DNA of 64,000 nt from Algoriphagus terrigena DSM 22685 (GTDB lineage Bacteria; Bacteroidota; Bacteroidia; Cytophagales; Cyclobacteriaceae), in assembly GCF_000429445.1 (NCBI RefSeq), contig NZ_AUBW01000003.1, positions 372,001 through 436,000 of the forward strand, read 5' to 3'. A model generated the notes under the pieces. It searched no databases, was not told where the DNA came from, and saw only the letters and a program-made list of their open reading frames with translations. This document shows positions 50,866-60,166 of this stretch, one piece after another (position 1 is the first letter of the stretch; the number at the start of each line of letters is the position of its first letter). The translations under genes were made by a program, and so were the position numbers.

Positions 50866-51771
50866 ATGATCAACATCACCCATAAATCATCCACACTTCG
50901 CAAAGCAATCGCCCAGGCGATTGTCTGTGTCAGCAAGCCGGAGACGATCCTTGCGGTAAAGAACCGGACCGTTCCGAAAGGCGACGTCCTGGAAATGGCC
51001 AAAACGGCCGGGCTTTTCGCGGCAAAGCGTACAGCGGACATGATTCCTGATTGCCATCCGCTGCCGATCGAGTTTACAGCAGTGAGCTACGAGATCGGAG
51101 AGATGGAAATCCAGGTGGTCGTCGAAATCCACACGATCTACAAAACCGGAGTCGAGGTGGAAGCGATGCATGCGGCTTCGGTCGTGGCGCTGACGATGTA
51201 TGATATGCTCAAGCCGATCGACAAAGGGATTAGCATCCAACACATTAAACTTTTGGAAAAACGTGGCGGAAAGTCAGATCAAAAGTCGGATTTCAGCAAG
51301 TTGAAGGCGGCTGTGGTAGTGTGCTCGGATTCTATCTCTCAGGGAAAAGGAGAGGACAAATCCGGTAAAGTCATCATTGGCAAATTGGAAAGTTTCGGCG
51401 TTCAGGTGTTGAATTATGTCGTGATTCCTGATGATAGCGACCAGATTCAAAATGCTGCCCATGACGCGGTAGCGCAGGGGATCGACATTCTGATCTATAC
51501 TGGCGGAACAGGGCTGTCGCCACGAGACATTACGCCGGAGTCATTGTTGCCGATTTTGACTCGAAGAGTGCCGGGAATCGAAGAGGCAATTCGATCGTAC
51601 GGACAGCAGCGGGTACCGACGGCGATGATGTCGCGCTCTGTGGCTGGAACGATCGGAAAGATGTTGGTTCTGGCTCTGCCTGGTTCGACAGCCGGTGCTG
51701 GAGAATCAATGGACGCTGTTTTTCCGGCGGTTTTTCACGTGTTTCCTGTCTTGGCAGGAGCCAGGCATTGA
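50866..51771 (+). CDS. moaCB: Bifunctional MoaC-MoaB (cyclic pyranopterin monophosphate synthase / MoCF) fusion
   Basis: 301 residues from ATG 50866; the longer TTG start at 50848 is inside repeat island E2. Residues 1 to about 150 are MoaC: KNRTVPKGDVLEMAKTAGLFAAKRTADMIPDCHPLPIE contains the catalytic His and Lys, and VEVEAMHAASVVALTMYDM follows. Residues about 160-301 are MoaB/Mog: AAVVVCSDSISQGKGEDKSG, IYTGGTGLSPRDITPE (nucleotide and pterin site) and LALPGSTAGAGESMDAV. It thus joins the second step of Moco synthesis to molybdopterin adenylylation. Last gene of the cluster, after an island-containing 125-bp gap. Confidence 0.95.
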   Translation: MINITHKSSTLRKAIAQAIVCVSKPETILAVKNRTVPKGDVLEMAKTAGLFAAKRTADMIPDCHPLPIEFTAVSYEIGEMEIQVVVEIHTIYKTGVEVEAMHAASVVALTMYDMLKPIDKGISIQHIKLLEKRGGKSDQKSDFSKLKAAVVVCSDSISQGKGEDKSGKVIIGKLESFGVQVLNYVVIPDDSDQIQNAAHDAVAQGIDILIYTGGTGLSPRDITPESLLPILTRRVPGIEEAIRSYGQQRVPTAMMSRSVAGTIGKMLVLALPGSTAGAGESMDAVFPAVFHVFPVLAGARH

Positions 51772-51781
51772 AGGCTGCCGC

Positions 51782-51823
51782 ATCAAGAATCAAGATACAA
51801 GAGCCAAGAATCAAGATCCGAGA
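51782..51823. repeat. Heptad-phased repeat island F
   Basis: ATCAAGA, ATCAAGA, TACAAGA, GCCAAGA, ATCAAGA, TCCGAGA: six exact 7-bp steps with core NNCAAGA, in the gap between convergent genes. The cleanest island in the window. Confidence 0.88.
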
Positions 51824-51874
51824 GAAAGTGTAAATGTCCTGCCTCGCTGGAAGCAGGAGATTTCGTTTTCGTGC

Positions 51875-53668
51875 CTAAGCCAGTTGAGGCCTTAGTAATT
51901 CGATCTCGCTCTTCAATTCCTGAAGTTGCAGCTTCATTTTTCCAATGATTTCTTCCGAATCCACATGGATCGAATCGACCAAATCCTGGTAATAGGCGAG
52001 CCCGAGGTTCAGGTTTTTTCGAAACTTTTCGAGGTAAGCTTCCTGCTTGGTCGAGGCCTCAGGAATCAGCTTTTGAAATTCCTTTTTTAGATAATCCATA
52101 TACAGCTGAGCCTCTTTGACAAAGACATGCGGCCGATCTGATTCTAGCTTCAGTGAGATCTTTCCATAGATGTGATCTACCATTTCCTTGAGGCTGAAAA
52201 CCCCTTTAAAATAGGCCAAATTTGGGCCGGGACAGATGGTTACCGCATTGAGGTTTCGCCGCGGAGTTTCGCCCTGAGCGAGGATCGCCGGAGCGCTGAG
52301 TCCTTCGCAGAGGCAGTCTTTCTCCAAGATGTCGTTGAGTTCCTGCTTGCTGATCTTGCCTTGGTCAAACAGTTTGGACTTTAAAACCTGATATTGTCTT
52401 GACGCCGTGCAGATCGGCTTCTCGGTAAATTCCGTGCTGAAGCTCAAAAACTTCTTGTAGCAGGGACTTCCTGGCCGGTCTTTTTCGATTCGCATTTTGC
52501 GCTGATCTTCTCCGCTGCTCGTGCGCAAATTGTTGAACGGAATACCGAGAGGTGAAGCGTGGCTCAGGAAAAAGTCGGATTTTTTGGCCTCGATAATCCG
52601 CTGGATTGTCTCTTCGTCGACGGATGTGGCTTCCGGAACTAGCAGAAATGGACTTCCCCAACCCGTGCCGTCCAGCTGGTAGTGATTTCTGAGGAAGCTG
52701 TCTTCTCCGGCGGTACCGATCCCGCCTTGATAGGTGATTTTGATGGATTCACTTTCTGGCAAAAGCGGTTGTTCTTTTTGGCCCAATGCCAGATTGCAGC
52801 TCTGTCGGATGGTTTCGATCAGCTCTTTTCGGTTGGTTTTGAAATCCTCCAGGATCGGTCCTGCCAGGAAACCATCTGTTGCAAAAGCATGCCCGCCACA
52901 GTTTAGACCCGATTCGATCCGGAATTCAGATACCCAAAGTCCTTTTTTTGCCAGGAATTTCCCTTGGATCAATGCCGACCGATAGTCGCTTACCTTGAGG
53001 ATGATCCGCTTTTTGATCTTGCCATTTTCGTCAGGAAAAAAATCGGCAAATTGCTCAGCATAGCTGTAGAGGGCGGGATTCATGCCTGCGGAAAAAACCA
53101 AGGCCGCTGTTAGTTTGCTTTTGGCGAAGCCTCTCAAGGCTGACAAGGCATCGGAATACTCCCGGGAGAGCTCGTTTCCTTCTTTGTCGTAGTTAAGTTT
53201 ATCGACCTTGGTCATGATGTTCACGTCAACCGATCCGGGTATCACTAGCTCTGCAAGCTGGGCTTTTAGGCTGTTTTTTTCGGAAGATTCCGCCGCCAAG
53301 TATTGATTGAACAATCGCGTGACCTCACTTTCCTGCGGTAGTAGGGCGATCAATTGACTCATCGAACCGGCGACTTCCCAATTCTCGTTTTTCAACTCTT
53401 CCATCTGGGTCTGGATGACCTGATGCAGCATATCGAGATAAGCTTGGACTCTTTTGGCCCGATAGTCGGCTTCTGATTCCAGGATAGGGGAAAAAGGCAA
53501 GCTGAGTATTCTGGAATGGATCCTCCGCATGTCCTCCAACAGGAAATCATCCATGATGGAGACGACGCTGGATATGCCGAATCTGGCGACCTTAAGCGGG
53601 GTGTCGACTGTATATCCCAAACCCATCACTGGGATGTGAAAGGTGTGGAGCGTGGCAGACTGGTACAT
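51875..53668 (-). CDS. Large nitronate-monooxygenase/FabK-like TIM-barrel protein with C-terminal Cys cluster
   Basis: 597 residues, function unknown. The start PVMGLGYTVDTPLKVARFGISSVVSI resembles the first strand region of FMN-dependent NMO/FabK barrels. Further stretches fit the FMN site: ESGLNCGGHAFAT, TYQGGIGTAGEDSFL (phosphate loop) and GTGWGSPFLLVPEAT. An insert of about 150 residues, largely helical, follows the first strand. Near the C-terminus five cysteines occur in SPCYKKF, PICTAS, KDCLCEG and TICPGP, possibly an iron-sulfur or metal site. It is cytosolic and convergent with the Moco operon, which may or may not be related. No close named family comes to mind. Confidence 0.7.
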   Translation of the reverse strand: MYQSATLHTFHIPVMGLGYTVDTPLKVARFGISSVVSIMDDFLLEDMRRIHSRILSLPFSPILESEADYRAKRVQAYLDMLHQVIQTQMEELKNENWEVAGSMSQLIALLPQESEVTRLFNQYLAAESSEKNSLKAQLAELVIPGSVDVNIMTKVDKLNYDKEGNELSREYSDALSALRGFAKSKLTAALVFSAGMNPALYSYAEQFADFFPDENGKIKKRIILKVSDYRSALIQGKFLAKKGLWVSEFRIESGLNCGGHAFATDGFLAGPILEDFKTNRKELIETIRQSCNLALGQKEQPLLPESESIKITYQGGIGTAGEDSFLRNHYQLDGTGWGSPFLLVPEATSVDEETIQRIIEAKKSDFFLSHASPLGIPFNNLRTSSGEDQRKMRIEKDRPGSPCYKKFLSFSTEFTEKPICTASRQYQVLKSKLFDQGKISKQELNDILEKDCLCEGLSAPAILAQGETPRRNLNAVTICPGPNLAYFKGVFSLKEMVDHIYGKISLKLESDRPHVFVKEAQLYMDYLKKEFQKLIPEASTKQEAYLEKFRKNLNLGLAYYQDLVDSIHVDSEEIIGKMKLQLQELKSEIELLRPQLA

Positions 53669-53846
53669 AAATGGAGCGGTAATGAATCTGATGAAGCCAC
53701 AAAACTACCTCGGACCTGGTCTCGAAAGGATGCTTTTAGCTTGGTGCTAGCCTGACATTAATCAGAGAATAATCTGAGAAAAAACACCGTTCGGCATTCT
53801 GGTTTTTAGTGACTAATTTGATCACAGGCTTGAAAATCAAATTTTT

Positions 53847-54443
53847 ATGATCGAAAAATTCAATTTGGGTTTGCTGGATTTGCTGTCCTTACTTCTACCG
53901 GGGGGCTTTTTGTTGGGCTTGGCCTGGCAGCTAGGAGGACTTCGGGACTCGTCCATGCTTCGTGAGATCCCGGAAGGCTGGGCGTCCGGGGCCGTGTTTG
54001 CGGCCACAGCTTATGTACTCGGGCATTTCATCCACATGGTAGCCAGTTACTTGGATGGGCTAGTCTTTGAGAGAATCAAGAAATCCAGATGGCCAGACGA
54101 GACCTTAGTCAAGAAAGCCATAGAGATTAAGGACAGTGAAATCGGTGAGATCGACCGGAAGTATTTCAATGTGTTCAAGTGGTCTTTGGCTTACTTGATT
54201 CAGCATCAGCCGCTGATGTATCAGGCGGTGGAAAAGCATATTGCAGAGTCGAAGTTTTTCCGAAGCTTCGTAGTCGTGCTTCTGATCGCAGGGATTTGGG
54301 CTTTCTCGAAAGGGAGCTGGGGAGGAGGATGTTTGAGTTTGATCCTCATGTTCCTCTCTCTGGTCAGATATGTTACCCAGCGACAAAAATCCATCGAATC
54401 GGCCTATCAGTACGTGATCGCTGCATGGGGAAAGAAACGGTAG
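53847..54443 (+). CDS. Hypothetical membrane protein
   Basis: 198 residues. A first hydrophobic segment (LLDLLSLLLPGGFLLGLAW) is followed by a second (SGAVFAATAYVLGHFIHMVASYL). A long charged cytosolic part follows (ERIKKSRWPDETLVKKAIEIKD … YFNVFKWSLAYL), then two C-terminal helices (FFRSFVVVLLIAGIWAFSKG and GGCLSLILMFLSLVRYV). No family recognised. It lies alone between the NMO-like and GH95 genes. Confidence 0.7.
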   Translation: MIEKFNLGLLDLLSLLLPGGFLLGLAWQLGGLRDSSMLREIPEGWASGAVFAATAYVLGHFIHMVASYLDGLVFERIKKSRWPDETLVKKAIEIKDSEIGEIDRKYFNVFKWSLAYLIQHQPLMYQAVEKHIAESKFFRSFVVVLLIAGIWAFSKGSWGGGCLSLILMFLSLVRYVTQRQKSIESAYQYVIAAWGKKR

Positions 54444-54522
54444 GCTAGACAAGAGGTCTGAGAAAGAAAGCTTACTTGCGTTCTCGTCAGAGGCCTTCGC
54501 CTCGGATAAACTCCAGTTTTCG

Positions 54523-56856
54523 TCAAAACTCCATCTCGATGCTTTCTCCTGCTTTTAGCTGCAGGTCGATTTCGGAACCATCCGCAAAGAGAACGACCTT
54601 TTTGCCTTTTGCAGAGTGAACCCTTAGCGTTTTCACTTGTCCATCTTCCCAAGTGAAATCCAGCGTGAATCCTCCGCGAGCCTTCATTCCGGTTACTTTG
54701 CCGGATTTCCAAGCTTTGGGCAAAGCAGGCATGACCCGGATAATTCCTTCCTCGTGAGATTGCAGCAGCATCTCAGCCACACCGGCTGTGTAGCCGAAAT
54801 TTCCGTCAATCTGAAAGGGCGGATGCGCATCAAATAGGTTGGTGAACAAGCCAGTGGCAAGAAGCTTTTGGATGTTGTCATAGGCCATCTCTCCGTCCAT
54901 CAGCCTGGCGGAAAAGTTGATCAGCCAAGCGCGCGACCAGCCGGTTCCGGCGCCACCATTAGCCAGCCGGTAGTCGAGGGCCTTCTTCACCGCTTCGAAA
55001 TGCTCAGGTGTGGCGTCTTTGGTGATGGCAGCGCCGGGATGAAACGCATAAAGATGTGACATGTGTCGATGGCCTTTTTCGGGCTCTTCGTATTCCCGAT
55101 CCCATTCGAGGATCCTGCCGTCCGAACCCAATTGAATTCCGGGACGAAGCTGGGCGAGTTGGGTTTGGATCTTGTCGGTCAGCGCGGATCGTTTGCCCAG
55201 AATTTCATTGGATTTCAGATAGATGCTGAAAATATCTGAGATCAGTTGTTGATCCATTGCGGCTCCCATTGTCGAGGCCGCCTGGACGCCTTTTTCGTCG
55301 ATAAATTGGTTTTCCGGAGAGGTCGAGGGCGCTGATACCAGTGTCCCGTCCCTTGGATCTGTAATCAACCAATCAGAGTAGAATTGGGCGATTTGCTCGA
55401 AAGCTGGCAGGGCTCTTTTCTCCAAAAAATCCTTGTCCTGAGTGAACAGGTAATGCTCCCAATAATGTCTGCCTAACCAGCCGCCCGCCCCGATCCAACT
55501 CCCCCAAAAGGCTGTTCTGGACTGCAGAAAAGGGATTTTCCAAAGATCCGTCGTGTGGGGAAGCATCGCTCCTTTCATGTTGAAATTCACGGAAGCGGGC
55601 TTCTTACCGTTCTCGATGAGCTCATCCGTAAAGTCAAATAGAGGCCCATGGAGTTCACTCAGATTGGTGACTTCCGCCGGCCAGTAATTCATCTGAAGGT
55701 TGATATTGAGATGGTAATCGGCATTCCACGGAGCGGAGATGTGCTGGTTCCAAAGTCCCTGCAAGTTGGCAGGATTGGTGCCAGGTCGTGAAGAGGAAAT
55801 CAGGAGATACCGTCCAAAGTCAAAAAGGAGTTTTTCGAGATGTTGATCGGTTTTGCCCGACTTTACATTTTGGATGCGTTGGTCAGTGGGTGTTTCGTCC
55901 GCCGTTTCCCGGCTTAAAGTCAGACTCATTCGGTCAAACCACGACTTGTATTCCCGCTCGTGCGCCTGCTGGAGCTGCCCCCAGCTGCTAAACGCGATCT
56001 CGTCGAGTTTGGCTTCGGCCTTTTTCTCAAAGTCTGCCTCATAATAGCTGGTCTCGGCAACCAGTTTTAGGTAGATTTCTTTGGCTCCGCTTACCTGCAG
56101 GCCTTCCGATGTAGCTTTGATTTGGCCATCTTGATTTTGGGCGAGCAGGAGAACCCGGAATTTGACGCCGTTGAGAATTGGAAATGGCTTGGAATCGATC
56201 TGTCCATTGCGCTGTGTGACCATGCCTTTCATCTCGAGCAGGTTGTCATTCAGAGCTTTCGATTCCGCCGTCGGGTGATTCTGGTCCATCGGACGATCCA
56301 TTCGGATCAGTCCCCGGAACCCATCTGGATGAGTGGTGAGGAGTTTGATCAAGATGGCTTGATCGGGCGCTGAAGCGAAGATTTCCTGCCTGACGCTATG
56401 CCCTTCACTTTTGAATTCGGTCAGGGCTATGGCGGTGCCCAGATCCAGACTTCTCTTGTATTCTGTGACTGACTTCCAATCGAAATCCATCCAAAGATCC
56501 CCCATCGTCTGATGAGATCGGGTGACTTCTTTTCTGGAAAATTTTAAGACCAGCAACGAGTCGGCTTTTTGGTGATCGCCCGCGATCAGATATTCACGGA
56601 TTTGAGCGAGATCGGCAGGAGTTCCATCCGCCAAGCCCCAGTCGTCCGGGCCACCGGGCCACATCGAGTCTTCGTTAAGCTGGATATGCTCCTTGCCTGG
56701 AATTCCGAAGACCATGGCTCCCAATCGTCCGTTCCCCAGGGGGAGCGCGTCTTCCCATTTTTCGGCTGGCTGATTGTACCAGAGAACGGAATTTTGGGCT
56801 GAGGTAGAAAGCACAATAAAAAATGCCCAAAGGACTAAAATGGGAGACTTTTTCAT
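54523..56856 (-). CDS. GH95-family alpha-L-fucosidase
   Basis: 777 residues with a signal peptide (ILVLWAFFIVLSTSAQ). GH95 enzymes remove alpha-1,2-linked L-fucose (or L-galactose) by inversion. Seen: LWYNQPAEKWEDALPLGNG and GAMVFGIPGKEHIQLNEDSMWPGG at the N-terminal beta-sandwich, then NLQGLWNQHISAPWNADYH and LNINLQMNYWPAEVTNLSEL in the (alpha/alpha)6 barrel, holding the catalytic Asn/Glu/Asp residues. NGGAGTGWSRAWLINFSARL lies near the C-terminal half. Probably periplasmic or surface. No SusCD pair accompanies it, so it is not a full PUL. Confidence 0.95.
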   Translation of the reverse strand: MKKSPILVLWAFFIVLSTSAQNSVLWYNQPAEKWEDALPLGNGRLGAMVFGIPGKEHIQLNEDSMWPGGPDDWGLADGTPADLAQIREYLIAGDHQKADSLLVLKFSRKEVTRSHQTMGDLWMDFDWKSVTEYKRSLDLGTAIALTEFKSEGHSVRQEIFASAPDQAILIKLLTTHPDGFRGLIRMDRPMDQNHPTAESKALNDNLLEMKGMVTQRNGQIDSKPFPILNGVKFRVLLLAQNQDGQIKATSEGLQVSGAKEIYLKLVAETSYYEADFEKKAEAKLDEIAFSSWGQLQQAHEREYKSWFDRMSLTLSRETADETPTDQRIQNVKSGKTDQHLEKLLFDFGRYLLISSSRPGTNPANLQGLWNQHISAPWNADYHLNINLQMNYWPAEVTNLSELHGPLFDFTDELIENGKKPASVNFNMKGAMLPHTTDLWKIPFLQSRTAFWGSWIGAGGWLGRHYWEHYLFTQDKDFLEKRALPAFEQIAQFYSDWLITDPRDGTLVSAPSTSPENQFIDEKGVQAASTMGAAMDQQLISDIFSIYLKSNEILGKRSALTDKIQTQLAQLRPGIQLGSDGRILEWDREYEEPEKGHRHMSHLYAFHPGAAITKDATPEHFEAVKKALDYRLANGGAGTGWSRAWLINFSARLMDGEMAYDNIQKLLATGLFTNLFDAHPPFQIDGNFGYTAGVAEMLLQSHEEGIIRVMPALPKAWKSGKVTGMKARGGFTLDFTWEDGQVKTLRVHSAKGKKVVLFADGSEIDLQLKAGESIEMEF

Positions 56857-56955
56857 GGGTTACTTGGGTATGGTCCAAGATTACGACAAATCCTCAACCC
56901 AGCCAACCTGTTCGGGGAAAAAATGCCTCAAACAGACTCTGAACGGCATTGAGTT

Positions 56956-57522
56956 CTATAAATCCTTCAGAAAATTCCGAAACTCATCCGTATTGAAGTT
57001 GCTCATTCCCTGCTGATAAAAGACGATTTTTCCTTCCTTGTTCACTACCAGAGTTGTGGGGATGGACTCGCTTTGTAGACTTTGATTTAGCCCGAAACTC
57101 GCATGGACAGAAGGAAAAGCCCAAGATTTTCCCTCAATAAATTCTCTACTTTTCTCGATATCATTATCTAATCCGATCATCAGGAATTCGAGATTGGGAG
57201 TGTCTTTGACTGATTTGTAGAGTTCGGAAATATGCGGCATTTCCGCCCGGCAGGGCCCGCACCAGGAAGCCCAGAGGTTGATGAAGACCGTTTTGCCCCG
57301 GTAGTCTTGGAGGTCGATTACATTTCCATCGAAGTCTTTGAACTGCGCCCGATAGTCGAATTTTTGATCGGTCAGATCGGGGATTTCGATCTTGGGTTTC
57401 ATCAAGCCGGTCGAAAGCAACACGGACTGCATGCCGCCCTGAATCACCGGAAGTAAACCTGTGAAGTAGAGAAATGCGAAAAAGGCCAGAATCAGGCCCC
57501 AAGACTTAAATTCTTTTTTCAT
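56956..57522 (-). CDS. TlpA/ResA-like thioredoxin-family protein
   Basis: 188 residues. One N-terminal membrane anchor (SWGLILAFFAFLYFTGLLPVI) and a periplasmic thioredoxin domain with the redox motif WASWCGPCRAEMPHI, YRGKTVFINLW before it, and the cis-Pro in SIPTTLVVNKEGK. It probably reduces periplasmic disulfides, for example of apocytochromes or surface proteins. Single gene, divergent from tex across a repeat-rich gap. Confidence 0.92.
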   Translation of the reverse strand: MKKEFKSWGLILAFFAFLYFTGLLPVIQGGMQSVLLSTGLMKPKIEIPDLTDQKFDYRAQFKDFDGNVIDLQDYRGKTVFINLWASWCGPCRAEMPHISELYKSVKDTPNLEFLMIGLDNDIEKSREFIEGKSWAFPSVHASFGLNQSLQSESIPTTLVVNKEGKIVFYQQGMSNFNTDEFRNFLKDL

Positions 57523-57531
57523 TTTAATGTA

Positions 57532-57559
57532 TTAAGTACGACGTACCAAGTACAAAGTA
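57532..57559. repeat. Heptad-phased repeat island G1
   Basis: TTAAGTA, CGACGTA, CCAAGTA, CAAAGTA: four 7-bp steps with core NNNAGTA/NNNCGTA, beginning 10 bp upstream of the TlpA-like start codon. Confidence 0.78.
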
Positions 57560-57616
57560 TGAGGCTTCTAGAACCTCTAAAGTTTGGGTTTTGGTCGTTA
57601 ATTTTCTAATCCGACA

Positions 57617-57658
57617 ATATCGAATACTGAATGTCGAATATCGAATGATGAAGTTTGG
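57617..57658. repeat. Heptad-phased repeat island G2
   Basis: ATATCGA, ATACTGA, ATGTCGA, ATATCGA, ATGATGA, AGTTTGG: six 7-bp steps with core ATNNYGA. It shares a gap with island G1 but has a different core. Confidence 0.82.
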
Positions 57659-57785
57659 AAATCCGAAATCAAAATTACTTCCACAATCCCAGACTCTTAG
57701 TGACCAAGCGCACATATTCCCCTTTTTCAAATCCAATGCGGGCTTAACTTGCGGCGTTGATTAGAAGCAAAGTATTCCCAAACAT

Positions 57786-60032
57786 ATGACTTACGAGATT
57801 AAAATCGCATCTGAACTGGGTATTAAGCCCCATCAGGTAAAAGCCACCATCGAGCTTTTGGACGGTGGAGCAACGGTTCCCTTTATTTCCCGCTATAGAA
57901 AGGAAGCCACTGGAACCTTGGACGAAGTTCAGGTCGCTGGGGTTCGCGACCGCATCGAACAGCTCCGCGAATTGGACAAGAGACGGGAGGCGATCTTGAA
58001 ATCTGTCGAGGAGCAGGGCAAGATGACGACCGAACTGAAGAAGGCCATCGAAGGTGCCGAGACCATGTCAAAGCTCGAAGACATCTATTTGCCCTATAAA
58101 CCCAAGCGAAGAACCAAGGCGACGATTGCCAGAGAAAAGGGCCTTGAACCACTAGCTGAGCGGATTTTTTCACAAACTTCCTTTGACCTTCAGTCGGAAG
58201 CAGCAAAGTATCTCAACGATGAGTTGGAGGTGAAAACTGCCGAGGAAGCACTGCAGGGTGCCCGAGATATCATTGCGGAGTGGGTCAACGAGAGTGCGCC
58301 AGTTCGCGAAAAGATGCGAAAGTTGTTTTTGGATGAGGGGATGTTTACTTCCCGCGTAATTCCCGGAAAGGAAAACGAAGCGGTCAAGTACAAGGACTAT
58401 TTTGACTGGTCCGAGCCGATCAAGACCGCACCATCCCATCGGGTTTTGGCGATGCGAAGAGGGGAAAAAGAGCTGTTTCTGATGCTGGATTCCTGTCCTG
58501 AGGAGCTTTCTGCTTTGGCTAGAATTGAAAAGGAGATTTTGGAAGATGCTGCAAACTCGGCTGTCGATCAGGTGAGAATCGCTGTTAAGGACTGCTATAG
58601 AAGATTGCTCAAGCCAAGCATGGAGACGGAAGTACGCTTGCTGACCAAGAAAAGGGCGGACGAAGAGGCCATTCGTGTGTTCGCGGAAAATCTCCGCCAG
58701 TTGCTTCTCGGTGCGCCATTGGGAGAGAAGTCCGTGATGGCGATTGATCCGGGATTTCGGACAGGTTGCAAGTTGGTATGCCTCGGCCCACAGGGTCAGT
58801 TTTTGCATTATGAAGCGATCTATCCGCACGAACCACAGCGGAGAACTGCCGAGGCAGGGATGATCGTGAAAGGCTTGGCGGAGAAATTTTCGGTGCAGGC
58901 TATTGCCATCGGTAACGGGACTGCAGGTCGTGAGACGGAAGCTTTTGTGAAAAGTCTCGGCCTTCCCAAATCGGTGATCGTGACGATGGTCAATGAGTCT
59001 GGCGCTTCAATTTATTCCGCGTCGGAAGTGGCTAGAAATGAGTTTCCGGATCTGGATTTGACGATCAGAGGCGCCATATCCATTGGTCGCAGACTGATGG
59101 ATCCGCTGGCGGAGTTGGTAAAGATCGACCCCAAGTCCATCGGCGTCGGACAATATCAACACGATGTGGATCAAAACGCGCTCAAAAATGCGCTCGACGA
59201 TACGGTGATGTCTGCCGTGAACGGAGTTGGAGTGGAGGTCAATACCGCTTCCAAGGAATTGCTCACCTATGTCTCCGGATTGGGGCCGGGTTTGGCACAG
59301 AATATCGTGGACTTCCGGGCGGAAAATGGCCCGTTCTCCAGCCGAAGCCAACTCAAGAAAGTGCCCCGATTGGGCGAAAAGGCATTCGAACAGGCAGCTG
59401 GCTTCCTGAGAATTCGGAATGCCAAGCATCCTTTGGACAGCTCGGCGGTTCATCCGGAGCGGTACGAGCTGGTCGAGAAGATGGCCAAAGACCTCAAAGC
59501 CTCGGTAAAGGATTTGATGGGTTCGGAAGATTTGCGCAGCAAGATTGTCCTAAAAAACTACGTATCTGAGACAGTCGGTTTGCCAACGCTTCAGGATATT
59601 CTGGAAGAGCTCTCCAAGCCGGGGCGTGACCCACGGGAGACTTTTGAGGTCTTCAATTTCCAGGACGGAGTTAACTCGATGTCGGACTTGAAGGTCGGCA
59701 TGAAGCTGCCTGGAGTTGTGACGAATATTACGGCTTTTGGGGCTTTCGTGGATGTGGGAGTGCATCAGGATGGCTTGGTTCATCTGAGCCACTTGGCTGA
59801 CCGATATGTCAAAGACCCAAATGAGATCGTCTCTGTCAATCAAAAAGTGCAGGTGACGGTGATGGAAGTGGATATCCCGAGAAAGCGAATTGCATTGAGC
59901 ATGAAGGCTGATCCTTTTGCGGAGCGCGGAAAAAGCCAGGCCAAGCCTGTTCAGAAACCTGTGAAAACGGAAGAACCTCAGGGCAGCATGGCTGATAAGC
60001 TCGCAATGCTGAAGGGGAAGTTTGGGAAATAA
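57786..60032 (+). CDS. tex: Tex-family S1 RNA-binding transcription accessory protein
   Basis: 748 residues. N-terminal Tex helical domain (VKATIELLDGGATVPFISRYRKEATG), YqgF/RNase H-like domain (SVMAIDPGFRTGCKLV … AIAIGNGTAGRETE), helix-hairpin-helix region (ISKELLTYVSGLGPGLAQ and VPRLGEKAFEQAAGFLRI) and a C-terminal S1 domain (VGMKLPGVVTNITAFGAFVDVG). It binds RNA, and in other bacteria it affects transcription elongation and toxin expression. It ends in a basic tail (KPVQKPVKTEEPQG). Cytosolic; housekeeping. Confidence 0.96.
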   Translation: MTYEIKIASELGIKPHQVKATIELLDGGATVPFISRYRKEATGTLDEVQVAGVRDRIEQLRELDKRREAILKSVEEQGKMTTELKKAIEGAETMSKLEDIYLPYKPKRRTKATIAREKGLEPLAERIFSQTSFDLQSEAAKYLNDELEVKTAEEALQGARDIIAEWVNESAPVREKMRKLFLDEGMFTSRVIPGKENEAVKYKDYFDWSEPIKTAPSHRVLAMRRGEKELFLMLDSCPEELSALARIEKEILEDAANSAVDQVRIAVKDCYRRLLKPSMETEVRLLTKKRADEEAIRVFAENLRQLLLGAPLGEKSVMAIDPGFRTGCKLVCLGPQGQFLHYEAIYPHEPQRRTAEAGMIVKGLAEKFSVQAIAIGNGTAGRETEAFVKSLGLPKSVIVTMVNESGASIYSASEVARNEFPDLDLTIRGAISIGRRLMDPLAELVKIDPKSIGVGQYQHDVDQNALKNALDDTVMSAVNGVGVEVNTASKELLTYVSGLGPGLAQNIVDFRAENGPFSSRSQLKKVPRLGEKAFEQAAGFLRIRNAKHPLDSSAVHPERYELVEKMAKDLKASVKDLMGSEDLRSKIVLKNYVSETVGLPTLQDILEELSKPGRDPRETFEVFNFQDGVNSMSDLKVGMKLPGVVTNITAFGAFVDVGVHQDGLVHLSHLADRYVKDPNEIVSVNQKVQVTVMEVDIPRKRIALSMKADPFAERGKSQAKPVQKPVKTEEPQGSMADKLAMLKGKFGK

Positions 60033-60041
60033 AGCTTATTA

Positions 60042-60076
60042 AGTTATAGGTTATTTGTTATTTCGCTTCGGTTAGT
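60042..60076. repeat. Heptad-phased repeat island I
   Basis: AGTTATA, GGTTATT, TGTTATT, TCGCTTC, GGTTAGT: three good and two weaker 7-bp steps with core NNTTATT, just after the tex stop codon. Confidence 0.6.
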
Positions 60077-60166
60077 ATCCTCACTTAATGCACCATCGTT
60101 GGAAACGAATGGGGAGACTGATCGAGGCGATTTCTATTAAACAAATCGGCGGGAATCTGAAAATCT

